From Oenanthe sinensis (lineage: Eukaryota; Streptophyta; Magnoliopsida; Apiales; Apiaceae): a stretch of DNA of 64,000 bases. Positions 49,929-61,857 of this stretch are shown piece by piece. The notes under the pieces are model-generated. The model searched no databases, was not told where the DNA came from, and was given only the letters and a program-made list of their open reading frames with translations. Made by a program: the position numbers and the translations under genes. The stretch's first letter is position 1; the number at the start of each line of letters is the position of its first letter. Location of the stretch: the NCBI GenBank assembly GCA_028671895.1, contig CM053794.1, positions 36,968,501-37,032,500 of the forward strand. The letters run 5' to 3'.

Positions 49929-51008
49929 GTGACTCTCTTTTTTGCTCAGCCTCGTATTTTTACTGTTGCATTTTGTTCTAGGTTGTTCGAAATGGAGAAA
50001 TTTTTAAAGCATGTGCAGTTTTTTAATTGGGATTCTGGAATTGAAAATGCAAGTTTTTTAGTTGCTTGGTTTAATTTAAGTTTATAAGTTTTACATATAC
50101 TTGCAGCCGACTAATTTCCTTTGCATTAGACGTTGGTAAGTATTATATGAGTTATGCATATATGACTGAAAAAGACAAACACAATTCGGTTAGATAGATC
50201 TCTAATGCTTGTCCGAGTTTAGTACTTTGTTTTTGCACAGATTATAATTTTTGTACTCCCTAGCTATTATTTATCCCTTGCAAATGAACCCAAAAAAGGA
50301 ATCGAAATTCAGTAAAAAAAAAACTAATAGTCATGCGATTATCAATCCTACACTACAAACATATCCCTAGTCTATAACTGTACTCAAACGAATAAATGCA
50401 ATTGGCTGTTTTTTACTTCTTCATTAAGGTTAAGAATGCTGGCGGAAACCACTAGTTCAGTCATAAAAATTGGGTAGAGTAGGGACTTAATTGTGTTTAC
50501 TTATACTCTGACCATCATTTGCTCAAATTGGCAACCCAAGCGTGTCACTGCTTATAAATGTGTTAAAGAATTTGATTCCACTCATTTGCATAACCAGCCT
50601 CTGGTCTACTTTCCCTCTCGTATTTTGCATGGAGAAATAGGAGAATCTTCAAATCAGTCTCATTCTTGTTCAAGATTTCTTCTCTGCAGCCCTTCTCATA
50701 ATACTGGATTCTCATATTTGAAGAGCCTTGGTGCCTTAAAAACTAATTCTCGTGTTTACAATTCCATCTTCATAGCTCGGCATTGAGACAATTCAAGTAT
50801 CGCATTCATAAACTGTGTTTTGTGATGCTTCTCTTTTACTATCAATATGGATCTGTATAATAACGATCTCAAGATATTATTTGCAAGCTATACTTCAAAT
50901 ATTTAAATGCAATCTGAAATTAGGTGTTGCTAGTAGAACATTTAAATTTGATTTTAGATTTTCTAAAAGTACTGTTATTCCTTTTTCTTCCAGGATATAT
51001 AGAATAAG
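49929..51008. other. Intergenic, weak open frames only
   Basis: A 97-codon frame at 50493-50786 (+) and others have no recognisable motif. Apart from the L13 fragment that follows, nothing here can be supported as a gene. Confidence 0.4.
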
Positions 51009-51119
51009 ACATGGTACCCAAAAGATATACTAGAGAATTTAGTAATGGAGATGACATGGTATGTTGCCGATGCCACTGATACAGTTCTTGGAAGGCTGGA
51101 ATTAACTATAGCTAATTAG
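51009..51119 (+). pseudogene. Fragment of plastid ribosomal protein L13 (RPL13)
   Basis: The frame from 51009 contains TWYPK, then WYVADATDTVLGRL and TIAN before a TAG at 51117-51119. In nuclear-encoded plastid L13, as I remember it, TWYPK and WYVVDATD..LGRLASTIA occur in this order at the start of the conserved domain. The spacing here is slightly short, and reading past the stop gives only weak similarity. No further L13 exon was seen on either side. A decayed fragment, not a working gene. Confidence 0.6.
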
Positions 51120-52469
51120 CTGTTGGAAAAATTTGGCTATAAATACTCCTAGCTAGTGAACATGGAGTCATTGATCATTGAGGTATGCAGTTATTGTCAC
51201 GCATAAGACCCCCCTCCCCCCATTTATTTTACTCTGACAGCACGTGAAAACCATTTCAGCCCAATTACATCATCCTCCATTGTCGATTCTTTAGGCTGCT
51301 TGCCTTGCATGCGAAGTGTTGTTTTGTGTCGATATATATGGAGTTTACATGGCTTTCCTGATTTCTGAGTCTCTGATCATCTCTTAAAGTGTTTCCGAAC
51401 TTGATTACTAAAGTAATAAAAAATAGATTTTTTTTTTTTTTTTTGCAGCTTGTTTGGGGTCTTTCTTTTCATAATCAGTGTTTGCTGTTCAAGCGAAGAT
51501 ACTCAATTCCTCATATACCTACTTATCATTTTTCAGCTGATAATTACTTCACTTTTGCCTTAACCTTTGCAAGAAAGCTATCTTTGTCCCACTAGCCCAC
51601 CTAGATTTAGTGCTTAAAGTTAAAATCTGACCAATTTTTTTGTCGAAATACTGTACATGGCTTAAATTAAGTCTATATATGCAATTATGCAGTAGGCACA
51701 CTTTCAAACTTTCCAAATTGTTTTATTCTCTAGTACAATTTGTTCAACCATAATCTAATCTAATCTAATATAATCTGTACTATTGCTAAATTTTGTATAT
51801 GTTGTAGTGTTTATTATATTTGTGTTATAGTCTATAATATTATTTCTTGCAATCTTATTTGTATAGTTGGGGATGCTTGTGCGTTGTGCCTATGACTTCC
51901 ATTATCTTTCTGTGGAGGGAAGTTTTTGCACTCCTTTAAAAATATTATTGATGATGAATTAAGAAGTGTATTAAAATATATTAGTTTTTCTTCTGTTTTA
52001 GGAAGAAGAATGGCCTGCATATAGGCTACAACCTTTGCTAAATCGACTCTATTTTTTAAAAGTCTTTTACCTAGTACTTAAGTTCAGCTGTTGAGTCAAA
52101 CTCATCCCTCCTTTTGTAATGTTTGGTGTTTGATTAATGATGTTGAGTTTCAAATAAGATCAAGAAAATTGTTAACTTTTTATTTGGAATCATCAGAACA
52201 GTACTTACGTAGTTAAAAAAAAATTGTATCACACTAGAACCGGAAAATGAAGAAAGAAACCTCACAACACAAATATAAAAACCATGACAGCTTACAAGTA
52301 TCATGAAATCACACTTTCTAACCACATCACTTAAGTCAAGCAGCTTCACATCTTCTTTCCCTAAATCCTAACCGTTAGAACAAATAAACGATGATTGCAA
52401 AACAAAAACACTAAACAAGACTTTCAGATGTAAAAAACACTAAACAAGCAAAAGGAGTATCAGAGGTAG
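51120..52469. other. Intergenic, no gene seen
   Basis: Contains homopolymer C and T runs (about 51210 and 51428) and AT-rich DNA. The minus-strand frames at 51832 and 52134 carry no recognisable features; 52134-52470 probably includes the 3' UTR of the next gene. Confidence 0.45.
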
Positions 52470-53000
52470 CTAGCGACGACAGTGTGCCTTGCACATATGT
52501 TTACAGTCATAGAAACATGCACCCCCACAGTGAAGAGGGCAATCCAATCTCCTCCATCTGCATCTTCCTCTCCCCATGCATTGTGCATACTCTCCCGTTA
52601 TATACTCACCCTTCTCAATATTCCTGTTACCATTATGATTGTCATGGTTTCCCTTTGTGCCACTCCCTCCATCATTATTGTTTTCCTGTCTCCTACATCC
52701 CCACCCCCACCATCCGCCACCACCTCCTCCCCACCCCCACCCTCCACCACCTCCAATGCCGCCACCACTTCCACCGCCTCTGTTGTAGTTTCTCTTGTTG
52801 TTCATCACAACATTGTTATAACTACTTTTGTTTCTTTTGCTTGCATCTTTACCATCAATATCGGCTTCACGAGGAGCATCCCCTCGACGAAGCAGAGAAG
52901 TGACATCTCTCTTTTCGTCACTGCGACTAACACTAATTGTTAATGGCAAAGCAAACAAAAGAATTAGCAGGCATAAGTGACTCACTTTCTGCCCTTCCAT
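52470..53000 (-). CDS. Secreted glycine-rich protein with cysteine-rich C-terminus
   Basis: Single exon, 176 aa. Residues 1 to about 25 form a clear signal peptide (hydrophobic LCLLILLFALPLTISV). A basic, Asn-rich spacer follows (45-73), then a Gly/Trp-rich block (74-101, GGGGWGW units) and an Asn/Gly region. The final 36 residues hold eight cysteines, C141, C147, C154, C158, C162, C166, C170 and C174, the last six spaced C-x3-C. The tail RLDCPLHCGGACFYDCKHMC resembles a conserved plant family of small apoplastic proteins I have seen described only as glycine-rich. Expected in the cell wall or apoplast; disulfides or metal binding are both possible. The opposite-strand frames (52482-52943 and 52484-52903) are shadows of the Gly codons. 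Confidence 0.82.
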   Translation of the reverse strand: MEGQKVSHLCLLILLFALPLTISVSRSDEKRDVTSLLRRGDAPREADIDGKDASKRNKSSYNNVVMNNKRNYNRGGGSGGGIGGGGGWGWGGGGGGWWGWGCRRQENNNDGGSGTKGNHDNHNGNRNIEKGEYITGEYAQCMGRGRCRWRRLDCPLHCGGACFYDCKHMCKAHCRR

Positions 53001-53631
53001 GTTAATTTAAATGGAGGTTGATAGTACTAGTACCGAGGTAGATATCTTAATTATTGGATTAATCCTATATATAAGATGCAGCTGGTGATGGTGATCATAG
53101 TGAGAGGGGTACAGCTAAAATTAGTGTACTTGCTGATAAAAAGCTCTCATATCAAAGGACAACATAATAACATGAGCTCAAGTTTACTTGGATTGCACTT
53201 TGTCCGCCACCTACATAATTACATGTGTACTACTATAATGTTAACGGTCCAAGGTGTACAGTTCACGCCTATATATATAGAATACTATGTTTTGCTATAT
53301 ATTTTGGTAATACAATATCGTAAAATATAGTGGAGTATTACAGAATATACATGCAGTTAATCAGTACTGTGACCTAAACCCCTTGCAGAATATATATTAT
53401 TGCACGCTGCATTCATTCTTTATGACCAAAGTTTGGTCAATTTGATTGAAATTGTCACTTCTCAGATACTACAACCTAGCAATAACTTGTTTTTTCGTAA
53501 TTATACTAGTAAAAATATGTTTTTAAAGATTTTACAAATTTTAAAAATGCACCCCTTTTAAGATAAGGATATAAGTTACGGCCGCATTACTACTTTTCAT
53601 CGTATTAATTTATTATTATATTTGTTAAATA
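53001..53631. other. Shared upstream region of the glycine-rich protein and SUFE1 genes
   Basis: Divergent genes share about 1 kb here, partly occupied by the MITE that follows. No coding exon supported. Confidence 0.4.
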
Positions 53632-53823
53632 CTCCCTCAGTCCCATATAAAGTATAGTTTCATAACTTATTTTTTTTAAAAAATTTCTGAATAAAAATTT
53701 AATGTTTACATTTTTATTTAGAAAAAAAATTAAAAATAAGTTATGGAACTATATTTTATATGCATCTTAAAATGCGCGCTGATCCTCTCTCCAAAACGTT
53801 AACAATTGGGTGGGACGTAGCAG
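53632..53823. mobile_element. Stowaway-type MITE in the SUFE1 upstream region
   Basis: Starts CTCCCTCAGTCCCATATAAA and ends tgggtgggacgtagcag, flanked by TA on both sides. It shares gttaacaattgggt-type and tataaagtatagtt words with the MITE at 19440, so it is the same family. It lies about 230 bp upstream of the SUFE1 ATG. Confidence 0.8.
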
Positions 53824-54034
53824 TACTAATTAATACCACAATTTAATCCATTTCCCAAATGTAAAGAATTTTAGCCCGTAATGAGAGTTAACAGGCCCAA
53901 TACTAACCTAGCCCAATTCAAGTCTTGTGATTCAACAATCGTGGGCTTCGTCGTCAATAGACTTATCTCATACGTCATCTATCTTCTTCGGGTCTTCTCC
54001 AAACACTCTGCGATTTTCAGAACACAAGAATACT

Positions 54035-54054
54035 TACACACACACACACACACA
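54035..54054 (+). repeat. (CA)n microsatellite just before the SUFE1 ATG
   Basis: About ten CA units end two bases before the ATG at 54056, so they lie in the 5' leader. Confidence 0.9.
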
Positions 54055-54055
54055 C

Positions 54056-55141
54056 ATGGCGGTCTCTAGCTCATTCCGAATAATTTCTACAAGGTTCCCA
54101 CAATCTATCCTCCACCCAGCTAAAACCCCTCTCGTCAAAACCTTATTTCTCACCACAACACCTTCACAAACCCCCATAAAAATCTCACTTTTTAGATCAA
54201 TTTCAATCCAAAAAATACCCAAAACTACTCACTCATCATCATCTTCATCCCCCTCAACTTCAATTAATCTTCAACCCATTTCTGATCTTCCTCCAAAGCT
54301 TCAAGAAATTGTCAAGCTTTTTCAATCAGTTCAAGAACCCAAGGCTAAATATGAACAATTATTGTTTTATGGTCGAAATTTGAAACCCCTTGATTCAAGA
54401 TTCAAGATTTCTGATAATAAAGTTCAGGGTTGTGTTTCTCAGGTTTGGGTCAGGGCTTATTTTGATGATGATAAAAATGTGATCTTTGAAGCTGATTCTG
54501 ATTCTGTTCTTACTAAGGGCTTAGCTGCATTGCTTGTTCAGGGTCTTTCGGGGCAGCCTGTTGAGGAGATTGTTCGGGTTTCGCCTGATTTCGCAATGCT
54601 TCTTGGGTTGCAACAGAGTTTGACCCCTTCTAGGAATAATGGGTTTTTGAATATGTTGAAATTGATGCAAAAGAAGGCTTTGAATTTATTTATTGAAGTT
54701 GAGAAAAGTGGGAATAATGGAATGGTGGTGGAGAGTTTGAGTCCGGGTCCGGGTCCGGGTTCGAGTAGTGATAGGGATGGTGGTTTGAGTGTCGGAGATG
54801 GTTTGGAAGTAGATGGTGGTGATTCTGGCCCGGGTTCGGAGAATGTGATTGCTTTAGGGAGTAGAGGAGAGAGAATTAGGGAGAAATTGGAGAGAGAGCT
54901 TGAGCCTGTTGAATTGAAAGTGGAAGATATATCTTATCAGCATGCTGGACATGCTGGGGTGAGAGGTAGTGATGGAGAGACACATTTTAATGTGAGAGTG
55001 GTTTCAAAGGAGTTTGAAGGGAAGAGTTTAGTTAAGAGGCATAGGCTTGTATATGGGCTTTTGCAAGATGAAATGCAGAGTGGATTGCATGCATTGTCAA
55101 TTGAAGCAAAAACACCAACCGAAGTTGGAAGAAGCTCATGA
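54056..55141 (+). CDS. SUFE1: SufE-like sulfur-transfer activator with BolA domain, chloroplastic
   Basis: Single exon, 361 aa. The start at 54056 is chosen because it opens a Ser/Thr/Arg-rich transit-like peptide (1 to about 65); the frame is open further upstream but with an unlikely N-terminus. The SufE domain spans about 76-205, with the catalytic cysteine at 126 in VQGCVSQVWV, which takes sulfur from the NFS2 cysteine desulfurase. A Gly/Ser/Asp-rich linker follows (225-262), then a BolA domain (about 283-355, with HAGHAGVRG and THFNVRVVS). SufE-BolA fusions are known from plant SUFE1, where SufE drives Fe-S assembly in plastids (and mitochondria in Arabidopsis) and BolA contacts monothiol glutaredoxins. 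The protein looks intact. Confidence 0.95.
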   Translation: MAVSSSFRIISTRFPQSILHPAKTPLVKTLFLTTTPSQTPIKISLFRSISIQKIPKTTHSSSSSSPSTSINLQPISDLPPKLQEIVKLFQSVQEPKAKYEQLLFYGRNLKPLDSRFKISDNKVQGCVSQVWVRAYFDDDKNVIFEADSDSVLTKGLAALLVQGLSGQPVEEIVRVSPDFAMLLGLQQSLTPSRNNGFLNMLKLMQKKALNLFIEVEKSGNNGMVVESLSPGPGPGSSSDRDGGLSVGDGLEVDGGDSGPGSENVIALGSRGERIREKLERELEPVELKVEDISYQHAGHAGVRGSDGETHFNVRVVSKEFEGKSLVKRHRLVYGLLQDEMQSGLHALSIEAKTPTEVGRSS

Positions 55142-58100
55142 AAAGAGGTTTTCATGTTTTGAATCTCTTCTGCTTTGCCATTTTTGTTTGGAGTTCAGTT
55201 GGTGTACTTGTTTTTATGTTCCATTGTACTTACAGTTAGCAAATAATTAATAATATGATGTATTTGGAATGATAATACAATATAATCAATTATATACTGA
55301 AAACTTAATCTGTTTGAAGTTTATGTGTTCCTTATATGCTGAGACATGTACCACTGAATCTTCCCTGATTGTAAACATATTGTAACATAACGGCTGTGTA
55401 TGTTTAAAGGCTTCTAGATGCTGACTTATGTTCCCTTTGTCATTTCTGGCGGCAACTATGTCTGTGGTTTTTTTACCTTGTCTTTATCCGATCCTGGATC
55501 ATCTGTATTACTATGTAGATCTTATCACATTGAAATTATCATTTTTTTTTGTTGGACTTGTAGTGTTTGTTTGTCATGCCTTCAGGATCCCAGCTTTATA
55601 AGCTGTTTGACAATATCATTTTGGGCATTTCTGGCTTTGCTTTGATGTAAGATGACTTATTGTTAAACTAATTCTCTCCAGTCTCTATAAATTAGTGAAA
55701 TGTGCCCTAATATATGTCGTGTCTTGTTCTGCGACATGCTTGAAGAGCCGGTTCCAGTACTGACTTGCTTGCACATAGAAGTCTACTAGGTTTCCGGATC
55801 ATAGAAATAAATTCTCCTTTCGCTGTTTGCTTTACTTCACTTTTATATAAGCTTGTTAATTGACAGTGAATTCTTTGGGGGTAATGGGGTACCTTTCATG
55901 ATTTACTGGAATTCCATCACTTCATTCTCTGTCTTCAATCCTTTATATATCTCACCCTTTGGTGAATTTTCAGGTTAGTGGGAAGTTTATATATGAATGA
56001 CGACTTTCCAGCAAAATTTTCTCATAACTTCACACTTAAATTTGTAGATATTGGATGGTGGTGATGATGATATTAATAATAATAACTATTTGTACCGCAG
56101 ATGCTAATAAATGAAGTTCTCTAGTATGTGACTACACGCCTTGCCTTTTTAAGTTTATTGCTCTTTCGTCGAAAAGGGTCAGACTCGTGAATTGGGAATA
56201 TCTGAAATGTCAACTGCACCTTACACCTTAATTATCATATATGTTTTTCATGATAATTTTACCATAAGTACGACCAAAACCCCTATAAGGTAGCCCAGAT
56301 ACGTGAATTTATGTACTAAACTCCTAATTCCTTGGACAAGCACAAAACCTGATTTAGAAGTTCTCAAGCTTTAAATTAGTGTATCTTTCTATAGTTGCTC
56401 CGATAACAATTCACTCATTTTTTTGTAGTTATTTTACATCATTGCTTCGTGAAAAATGTTACAGGACTTGACTATGCCTTCTGTACTCGTTTATTCTACA
56501 TAAAGAAGATTTTTTTTAATCTGTTTTTGGGTTAGACACTGTTATAACCTACTTTTGGCATGAATGCTTTTTTACCTTGTGTTTAGCTTTCTGCCATTCA
56601 GAACTTGTAATGTTTAAATGTTTTCCTTTTTTTTTGTTAGACCTTTAGGGTAATACCAGTGATACCAAGTCTATCTGAAGGGATTGTAGGTGGGATAAAG
56701 CACTGGAGCCAAATTGGTTCAGACCCATACGTATGCCTATATATCTCCTATAAATATTGATTTGCTGATATGCTGAAAATTAGAGGCTCTCCAAACTATT
56801 AAAACCAAAAGGAAGCCACTGGGTCACCAACAGAAGCAAGTGATATTGATTTTGAACTCATGTCAGCATCAGTAAAAACAGATCCCTGTAGAAAAATTGA
56901 GGTATAACTAGCTATTTAAATTTAATTTCAGCAGGTATAATCCTCCTGGACTATAGTAATATATTCTCTATTTCTCTTACATTCTGTTTATTATATATTA
57001 TTTACTGTCTAAAGAGGGAAGATTCTTACCAAGTAGTTTGGTAGTTGCCTACCTTTACAAAATAAAAAATAATTTAAGTGGTAGCTTATCACGTGTCAAG
57101 TCCTAAATTCTGTTTTCTACTTTACTTAATAAACCAATTGATTTAGTTGCTTCACATCATATTTTCTTCATTATTGACTGAGAGTTAGGCCTGTGTGGCT
57201 AAGGCTTATAAGCCACAAGGTTAACAACATCTTGTATAGTTCAATTAATACATCAGTTTGTACGTGTCATTGGTTTCCGTAATCTGTTTAAGTTCTTGTT
57301 CCAGAGGAATCTTCACTTTCTTATGTTGGTTTGCTTAAAGAGATAACATCTGTACAAGGTACTGTGACTCATGTTGACCGTTACATTGTCTGCTGTATTT
57401 GTCCTTCGTATCAGCGAATTTTTATATTGACTGATTTCCGCATATAATCTCCATTAACTGTGAAATTTTCAAACATATGAACTCTATATTCAAGATTTTC
57501 CTGCTATTCTAAGCTAAAAATTAAAAATGGTTAGCTTTCATATATTGATTATTACTTAAATAATGAAAAGATGCATATTACTTTTGTCAGTTTTATAGTG
57601 GGTTCTCTGTCCTGTAATCTTACTGTACAATGTGACCTCATGTTCAATTCACTTGTGCACTTTAATATACACAATTCCAAGTTGTCCTTGCTGATCAGAA
57701 ATCATTGTCCTTGAACTGTTGCGATTAAATAATTTGTTGAGCTGCCTCCCACATCTCAACAAGCACTCAAACAATTCATTTTAAAGTGGGAATTGTTGGA
57801 GTGTACCTACCTTACCGAAGCCTGTGTGTTAGTTTGGTACTGTAATCTTGTCAATGCCAAAGGACAATTTAAATTCTAATTGGTTGCTTTAAAAACACAC
57901 CAATCGTTAGTTGTAGGTTTCTTTTGATGTGTGTTGTACAGTTGTCACAGCCTGAAGTCCACTTAGGTCATTTGAGATGATTGAGGATTCCCATGACAAT
58001 CTGAATATTTTGCATTCTGTTCTATGCGAGCCTAAATAGATATAGAAAACATATTTCCAACACTTTGCATTGGTTTGGTTGGTATGACATTGTCTGTTTG

Positions 58101-58563
58101 GCCTTTCTGATGAACTCGTAAAAAATTCCTTGTAAAGTTCAAGCTAAAAGTCGAACATAATTGATGTGTTAATACCTTAGTCGGCAAATTCATTGAACAA
58201 GTTTATTCATATTTCCCAGACTATAATATTAATTGAAGATCCAGATAGGCTAGTAGATGGAGCACTTCTATGTTCTTCATTGTGATATCATGTGCATCGG
58301 CATGTGTTGTTTCTTGGTGCCTGTCAATCTGTCATTAGTCATTTTGATGTTGAGGATACTTTTAGCTGATTGACTTGTTGAGTTCATCGACAGGAATATG
58401 TAATATAGTATAGCATAAGGTCTGTAATTGCAATAAATAAATCTGCATACAGAACTATATGTATGACATATTGACATCAATCTCTACATTTAAAGTTTTC
58501 AGTCTTTACTCTATGAAAGAAATTTCAGTGGAGATGAACTAGAATAGGGGAATAATGTGTTTT
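55142..58563. other. Intergenic with a few exon-like segments
   Basis: SUFE1's 3' UTR and 3 kb of otherwise anonymous DNA. At 56641-56730 a 30-codon open segment lies exactly between tttttgttag and gtatgcc, which mimics an exon. Weaker exon-like pieces are at 56801-56901 and 57306-57357. I could not join them in phase or assign a family. Confidence 0.35.
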
Positions 58564-59367
58564 TCATCTCTTAGTTTTACAGCTTCTGGTGATAAGGATG
58601 CCAGTTGGCGGACTTGTCATCTCTAATTGGCATCTTCTATGCAACCAGTAGTGGAAGTGTATCAAACCAAAGCTGACCCTCACCTTAAATGTTCCTCTAA
58701 TGTCGTATACAACTTTGTTACCAACTACCTGTTTTTGCAGCTCCAAAGCAACTTTTGGAGGCAAATACACCAAGCTGGATATGAAACGCACCGAAATCAA
58801 TTTGGCCTCTCTTGGTTTTTGGCTGAAAGGTGGAAGAACTTGACTTGCTAGTAGGTTGTTGGAAAAGTAGAGCTCTATTTCCAGGTACTCAATTCTCACA
58901 TCAAGTTTTTTGTTTGGATTGGAAAAATTGGCAAGAAAGGTGAAGTCGCTATTGAGATTCTCAGGTGTGTCAAAGTAGATGACACTTAGACTGGCGTTGG
59001 GTGTGTCGAGCAATGGCTTTCTTGGTTTTATGTCAAGAAAGACGACCAAAGTAAGAATTCCAGAAATGATGAGAGTGAGGCTAAATAATAGACAAAGGAT
59101 TGCACAAAACCATATCAAAGGATTGGTCCTACGAGGTGGCCTAAGTAGTGGCTGAACTCTTGTTTTTCTTCCACTGCCGGGTAACTCTGCTGGAATATGT
59201 TTCTGATTTATACCCTTTTCTGATAAAACAAGCTGGTTACGAGGTGGAACTCTTAGTTTCCGTGGCGGTGGGGTGAGTGGAAACGGAGGGGGGATCGGCG
59301 GAGGGGGCAGGAATAGTGGTGGTGGTGGAGGTGGAGGAGGAGCAAGGAGAGAAGGTGGTGGAAGCAT
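58564..59367 (-). CDS. NHL/LEA-2 type membrane protein (NDR1/HIN1-like)
   Basis: Single exon, 267 aa. The N-terminus is strikingly proline-rich (residues 3-42, runs of PPPP) with a basic juxtamembrane RPPRRTNP. A single transmembrane anchor follows (about 84-112, IWFCAILCLLFSLTLIISG). The C-terminal part is a LEA-2 (immunoglobulin-like beta-sandwich) domain with the family ANFSNPNKKLDVRIEY motif at 146-161 and N-glycosylation sequons N124 and N148. Plants have many such proteins at the plasma membrane, some acting in defence signalling; function here is inferred only at family level. Confidence 0.9.
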   Translation of the reverse strand: MLPPPSLLAPPPPPPPPLFLPPPPIPPPFPLTPPPRKLRVPPRNQLVLSEKGINQKHIPAELPGSGRKTRVQPLLRPPRRTNPLIWFCAILCLLFSLTLIISGILTLVVFLDIKPRKPLLDTPNASLSVIYFDTPENLNSDFTFLANFSNPNKKLDVRIEYLEIELYFSNNLLASQVLPPFSQKPREAKLISVRFISSLVYLPPKVALELQKQVVGNKVVYDIRGTFKVRVSFGLIHFHYWLHRRCQLEMTSPPTGILITRSCKTKR

Positions 59368-59912
59368 TATAGGAATTATGGGAATTATTATTATGAAGAC
59401 AAAAGGTCTTAAAAATATAGAGAAGATGAACTTGTAAATAATGAAGATTTGGCTTTTTTAAATAAGGCTATAAAAACAGAAAGGGTACTGGATTAAACAA
59501 AGTAAAGAGGAAAGAAAGGGGTTTTGATTGAGAGATGGTGGGGTTCAATATGTTTTATATTATTGAGATACGGGATAAAGGAAATTAAGTGGGGTTAGAT
59601 TCATAGTTTGTGCTGGATAGATTTTTGGATTTGAATTGTTATACAAACGACACTTTGTTAAAAATACTAAAACCATTGGAAATGCAAGTAAAGAAAAAGA
59701 GGGTGGTGAATACCTTTATTTTCTTTAACTTTCTTGAAGTTGGAACTGGTGCATGTTGTTTGACCTGTCAAAAAACATGTTGAAATCATCTTCTAAATCC
59801 ACCCTTACTGATGCATTGTGTAAATAATGAGGATTTGTTAGAACAAAGAATTGAGACTTGATACATGTATATGTGGTTCTACTTTTGCTTTTGTTTGTTA
59901 ACTGGTATGCAG
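59368..59912. other. NHL gene upstream region
   Basis: Probable promoter and leader of the minus-strand NHL gene. No gene or transposon end recognised. Confidence 0.45.
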
Positions 59913-61857
59913 GGACATCTCCAATTGGACACTAAAACACTTGAATAGTGTCAAAATAACACTATTTTAGTATAAAACCAACTTCAATGGGACACTAAAA
60001 TAGTGTCTAAGATGACACTATATAATTGCAGTGACACCAAATTTGGTGTTAAACATACATTTGGTATCATCTTGTACCAAACTAGTCCTCTAAAATTTCA
60101 ATTATACTCTCATATTTATTAACAAAAACAAATTTATCCCTTTTAACTCAATTTTTTTTATTATTTTAATAAATAAAAGATTCTTTATAGTGTAGGATAT
60201 AGTGTAAAAGATTTCTTATAGTGTAGGATATAGCGTAAAAGATTTTTTATAGTGTACGGTGTTAGTGTTGGTGTCCTACAGACAATACTTTATGATAAAC
60301 AATTAAAGATTATGTTTACTTGATTATTTAATTAATATTTATTATGTCTTTATTTACTACGTTATAAATTGAAAGCATAATAAATGTCCTTGGAATATTA
60401 ATGCAAATTATATATCTTTAAATATGTGATTTAAAAATGAGATTATATGAACAGTATTATATTTCTAAATGTCCATAGTCGGGTATTATTATTTAAGGAC
60501 AATAATAATGCGATAAGACTAGTATGTTAGTTGACTGATGACCACATCTCATTGGTCATATGTATGGTGATACTAAAGTCAAGAACATAAGTGCATGTCT
60601 AAATACATGGCACTGGACAGACCCGCTGTGAGAATCTACATGTTAATGAGTGTCATGAGAAATTAATTATCACTGTGATAATGATGTATTGATCCTTTGA
60701 CTTGAAATCATTATATTTTTATACGAGAATTAATATACTTTGATTACACTCAAAGTTATCTTTAACCGGGTAATGATAAAGGTGGACATTGGGTATGCTA
60801 TGAATCGTATGAGAAATATGAATGATAGATATAGGATTTAACCCTCCTATTTTAGGAGTGATATTATTGGCTTCTTGATTGAGTAAGACTATAAAATGCA
60901 TGACCATGCTCAAATGTTGATTTGATTAATAGTTTATTCATTGATCAAGGAAACCCAGATTAAACGTTGAAGAGGATGACACAATACATGCCTCGAGTTT
61001 GATCTATAATATAAGGTTAAAGGGATTATATTATATTGTACATTATTCACGAAAGGTTTAATTGAATCACCAATTATTATTATTACTTGGGTAGCAATGA
61101 TGTATTACTAGATGTCGCTCATTGTTTATAATTTTATTATTAGAAAATAAAATTATTGCCAACGTAATAATAACATAAAGGGTCACACACAAAGAACGTT
61201 TAAACGGAGTGTTATTTAAATTATGAATTTAAATACTGTTATTATTATTAATTCGAATTTATTTATTTAATTAATTAAGTGAGACTTGATTAATTATATA
61301 CATATTAGAATTCGAATTTAATAATAATATAAATCCGAAATCTGAATGGGTTTTAAAAGGTCCAATTAGATTAGGGTTTTGGCCCAAGTCCCTCTCTCCC
61401 TTATATATACATAAAGATGTATAGTTCAGGGAAACAGTTAAGATAATTCGTTTTTGATAAAACCCTAGCAGCTCTACGTTTCTGAGAGACTGGAGAAAGA
61501 GAGAGACAAAGAGGCAGAAAACATGCTAGTACCTAACTCCGGTGATCGTTAGACGATACGACGTTCGTGTGGATACCGATAGAGAGCAGATTTCTATGAA
61601 GGGCTGCTGTGATTCATCGCTTCTAGACCTCTATAATCATCATAAGGAATACTTTAATAAGGTACACATCCGATTCTCCATAATCACCCGTCAATTATAC
61701 ACGGATCCTGCGTTTGGGATTCGTTATTTTTTATTATTTAGCATAATTCCGCTGCGTATATGTGCCCGAATCCCAACATACGGTAGGATATAGTGTAATT
61801 TTGATACTAAAATAGTGTCAAATTAACACTATTTTAATGTCATGCATGAAGATGTTC
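59913..61857. mobile_element. Tourist-like MITE (gacactattttagtg family), split by a solo LTR
   Basis: Left GGACATCTCCAATTGGACAC and right catgaagatgttc before TAA are the inverted ends. Both arms carry ctaaaatagtgtc/gacactattttagt words. The element is about 420 bp without the LTR insertion at 60260-61778. The left target triplet is imperfect (CAG against TAA). Confidence 0.65.
60260..61778. mobile_element. Solo LTR, 1519 bp, with perfect 5 bp target duplication
   Basis: Starts TGTTAGTGTTGG and ends cgaatcccaaCA, with TACGG immediately on both sides (60255-60259, 61779-61783). It contains a TATA-like ttatatatacataaag (61401) followed by a leader-like segment. No internal retrotransposon domain remains, so this is the product of recombination between two LTRs. 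Superfamily not assigned. Confidence 0.9.

Noticed and set aside
52482..52943. Two long plus-strand open frames opposite the glycine-rich gene
   Set aside because: They are reverse-strand readings of GGN-rich codons; the minus strand has a signal peptide and conserved cysteines.
53927..54055. Upstream start for SUFE1
   Set aside because: The extra residues include a poly-Thr-His stretch encoded by the CA microsatellite; the ATG at 54056 gives a normal transit peptide.
58627..58851. Plus-strand frame opposite the NHL gene
   Set aside because: Shadow of a well-supported LEA-2 coding region on the minus strand.
59250..59367. Extensin or arabinogalactan protein call from the proline runs
   Set aside because: The proline stretch is N-terminal to a single membrane anchor and LEA-2 domain, with no signal peptide or SPPPP repeats.
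61542..61793. Small protein gene
   Set aside because: It lies in the solo LTR and runs across its 3' end.
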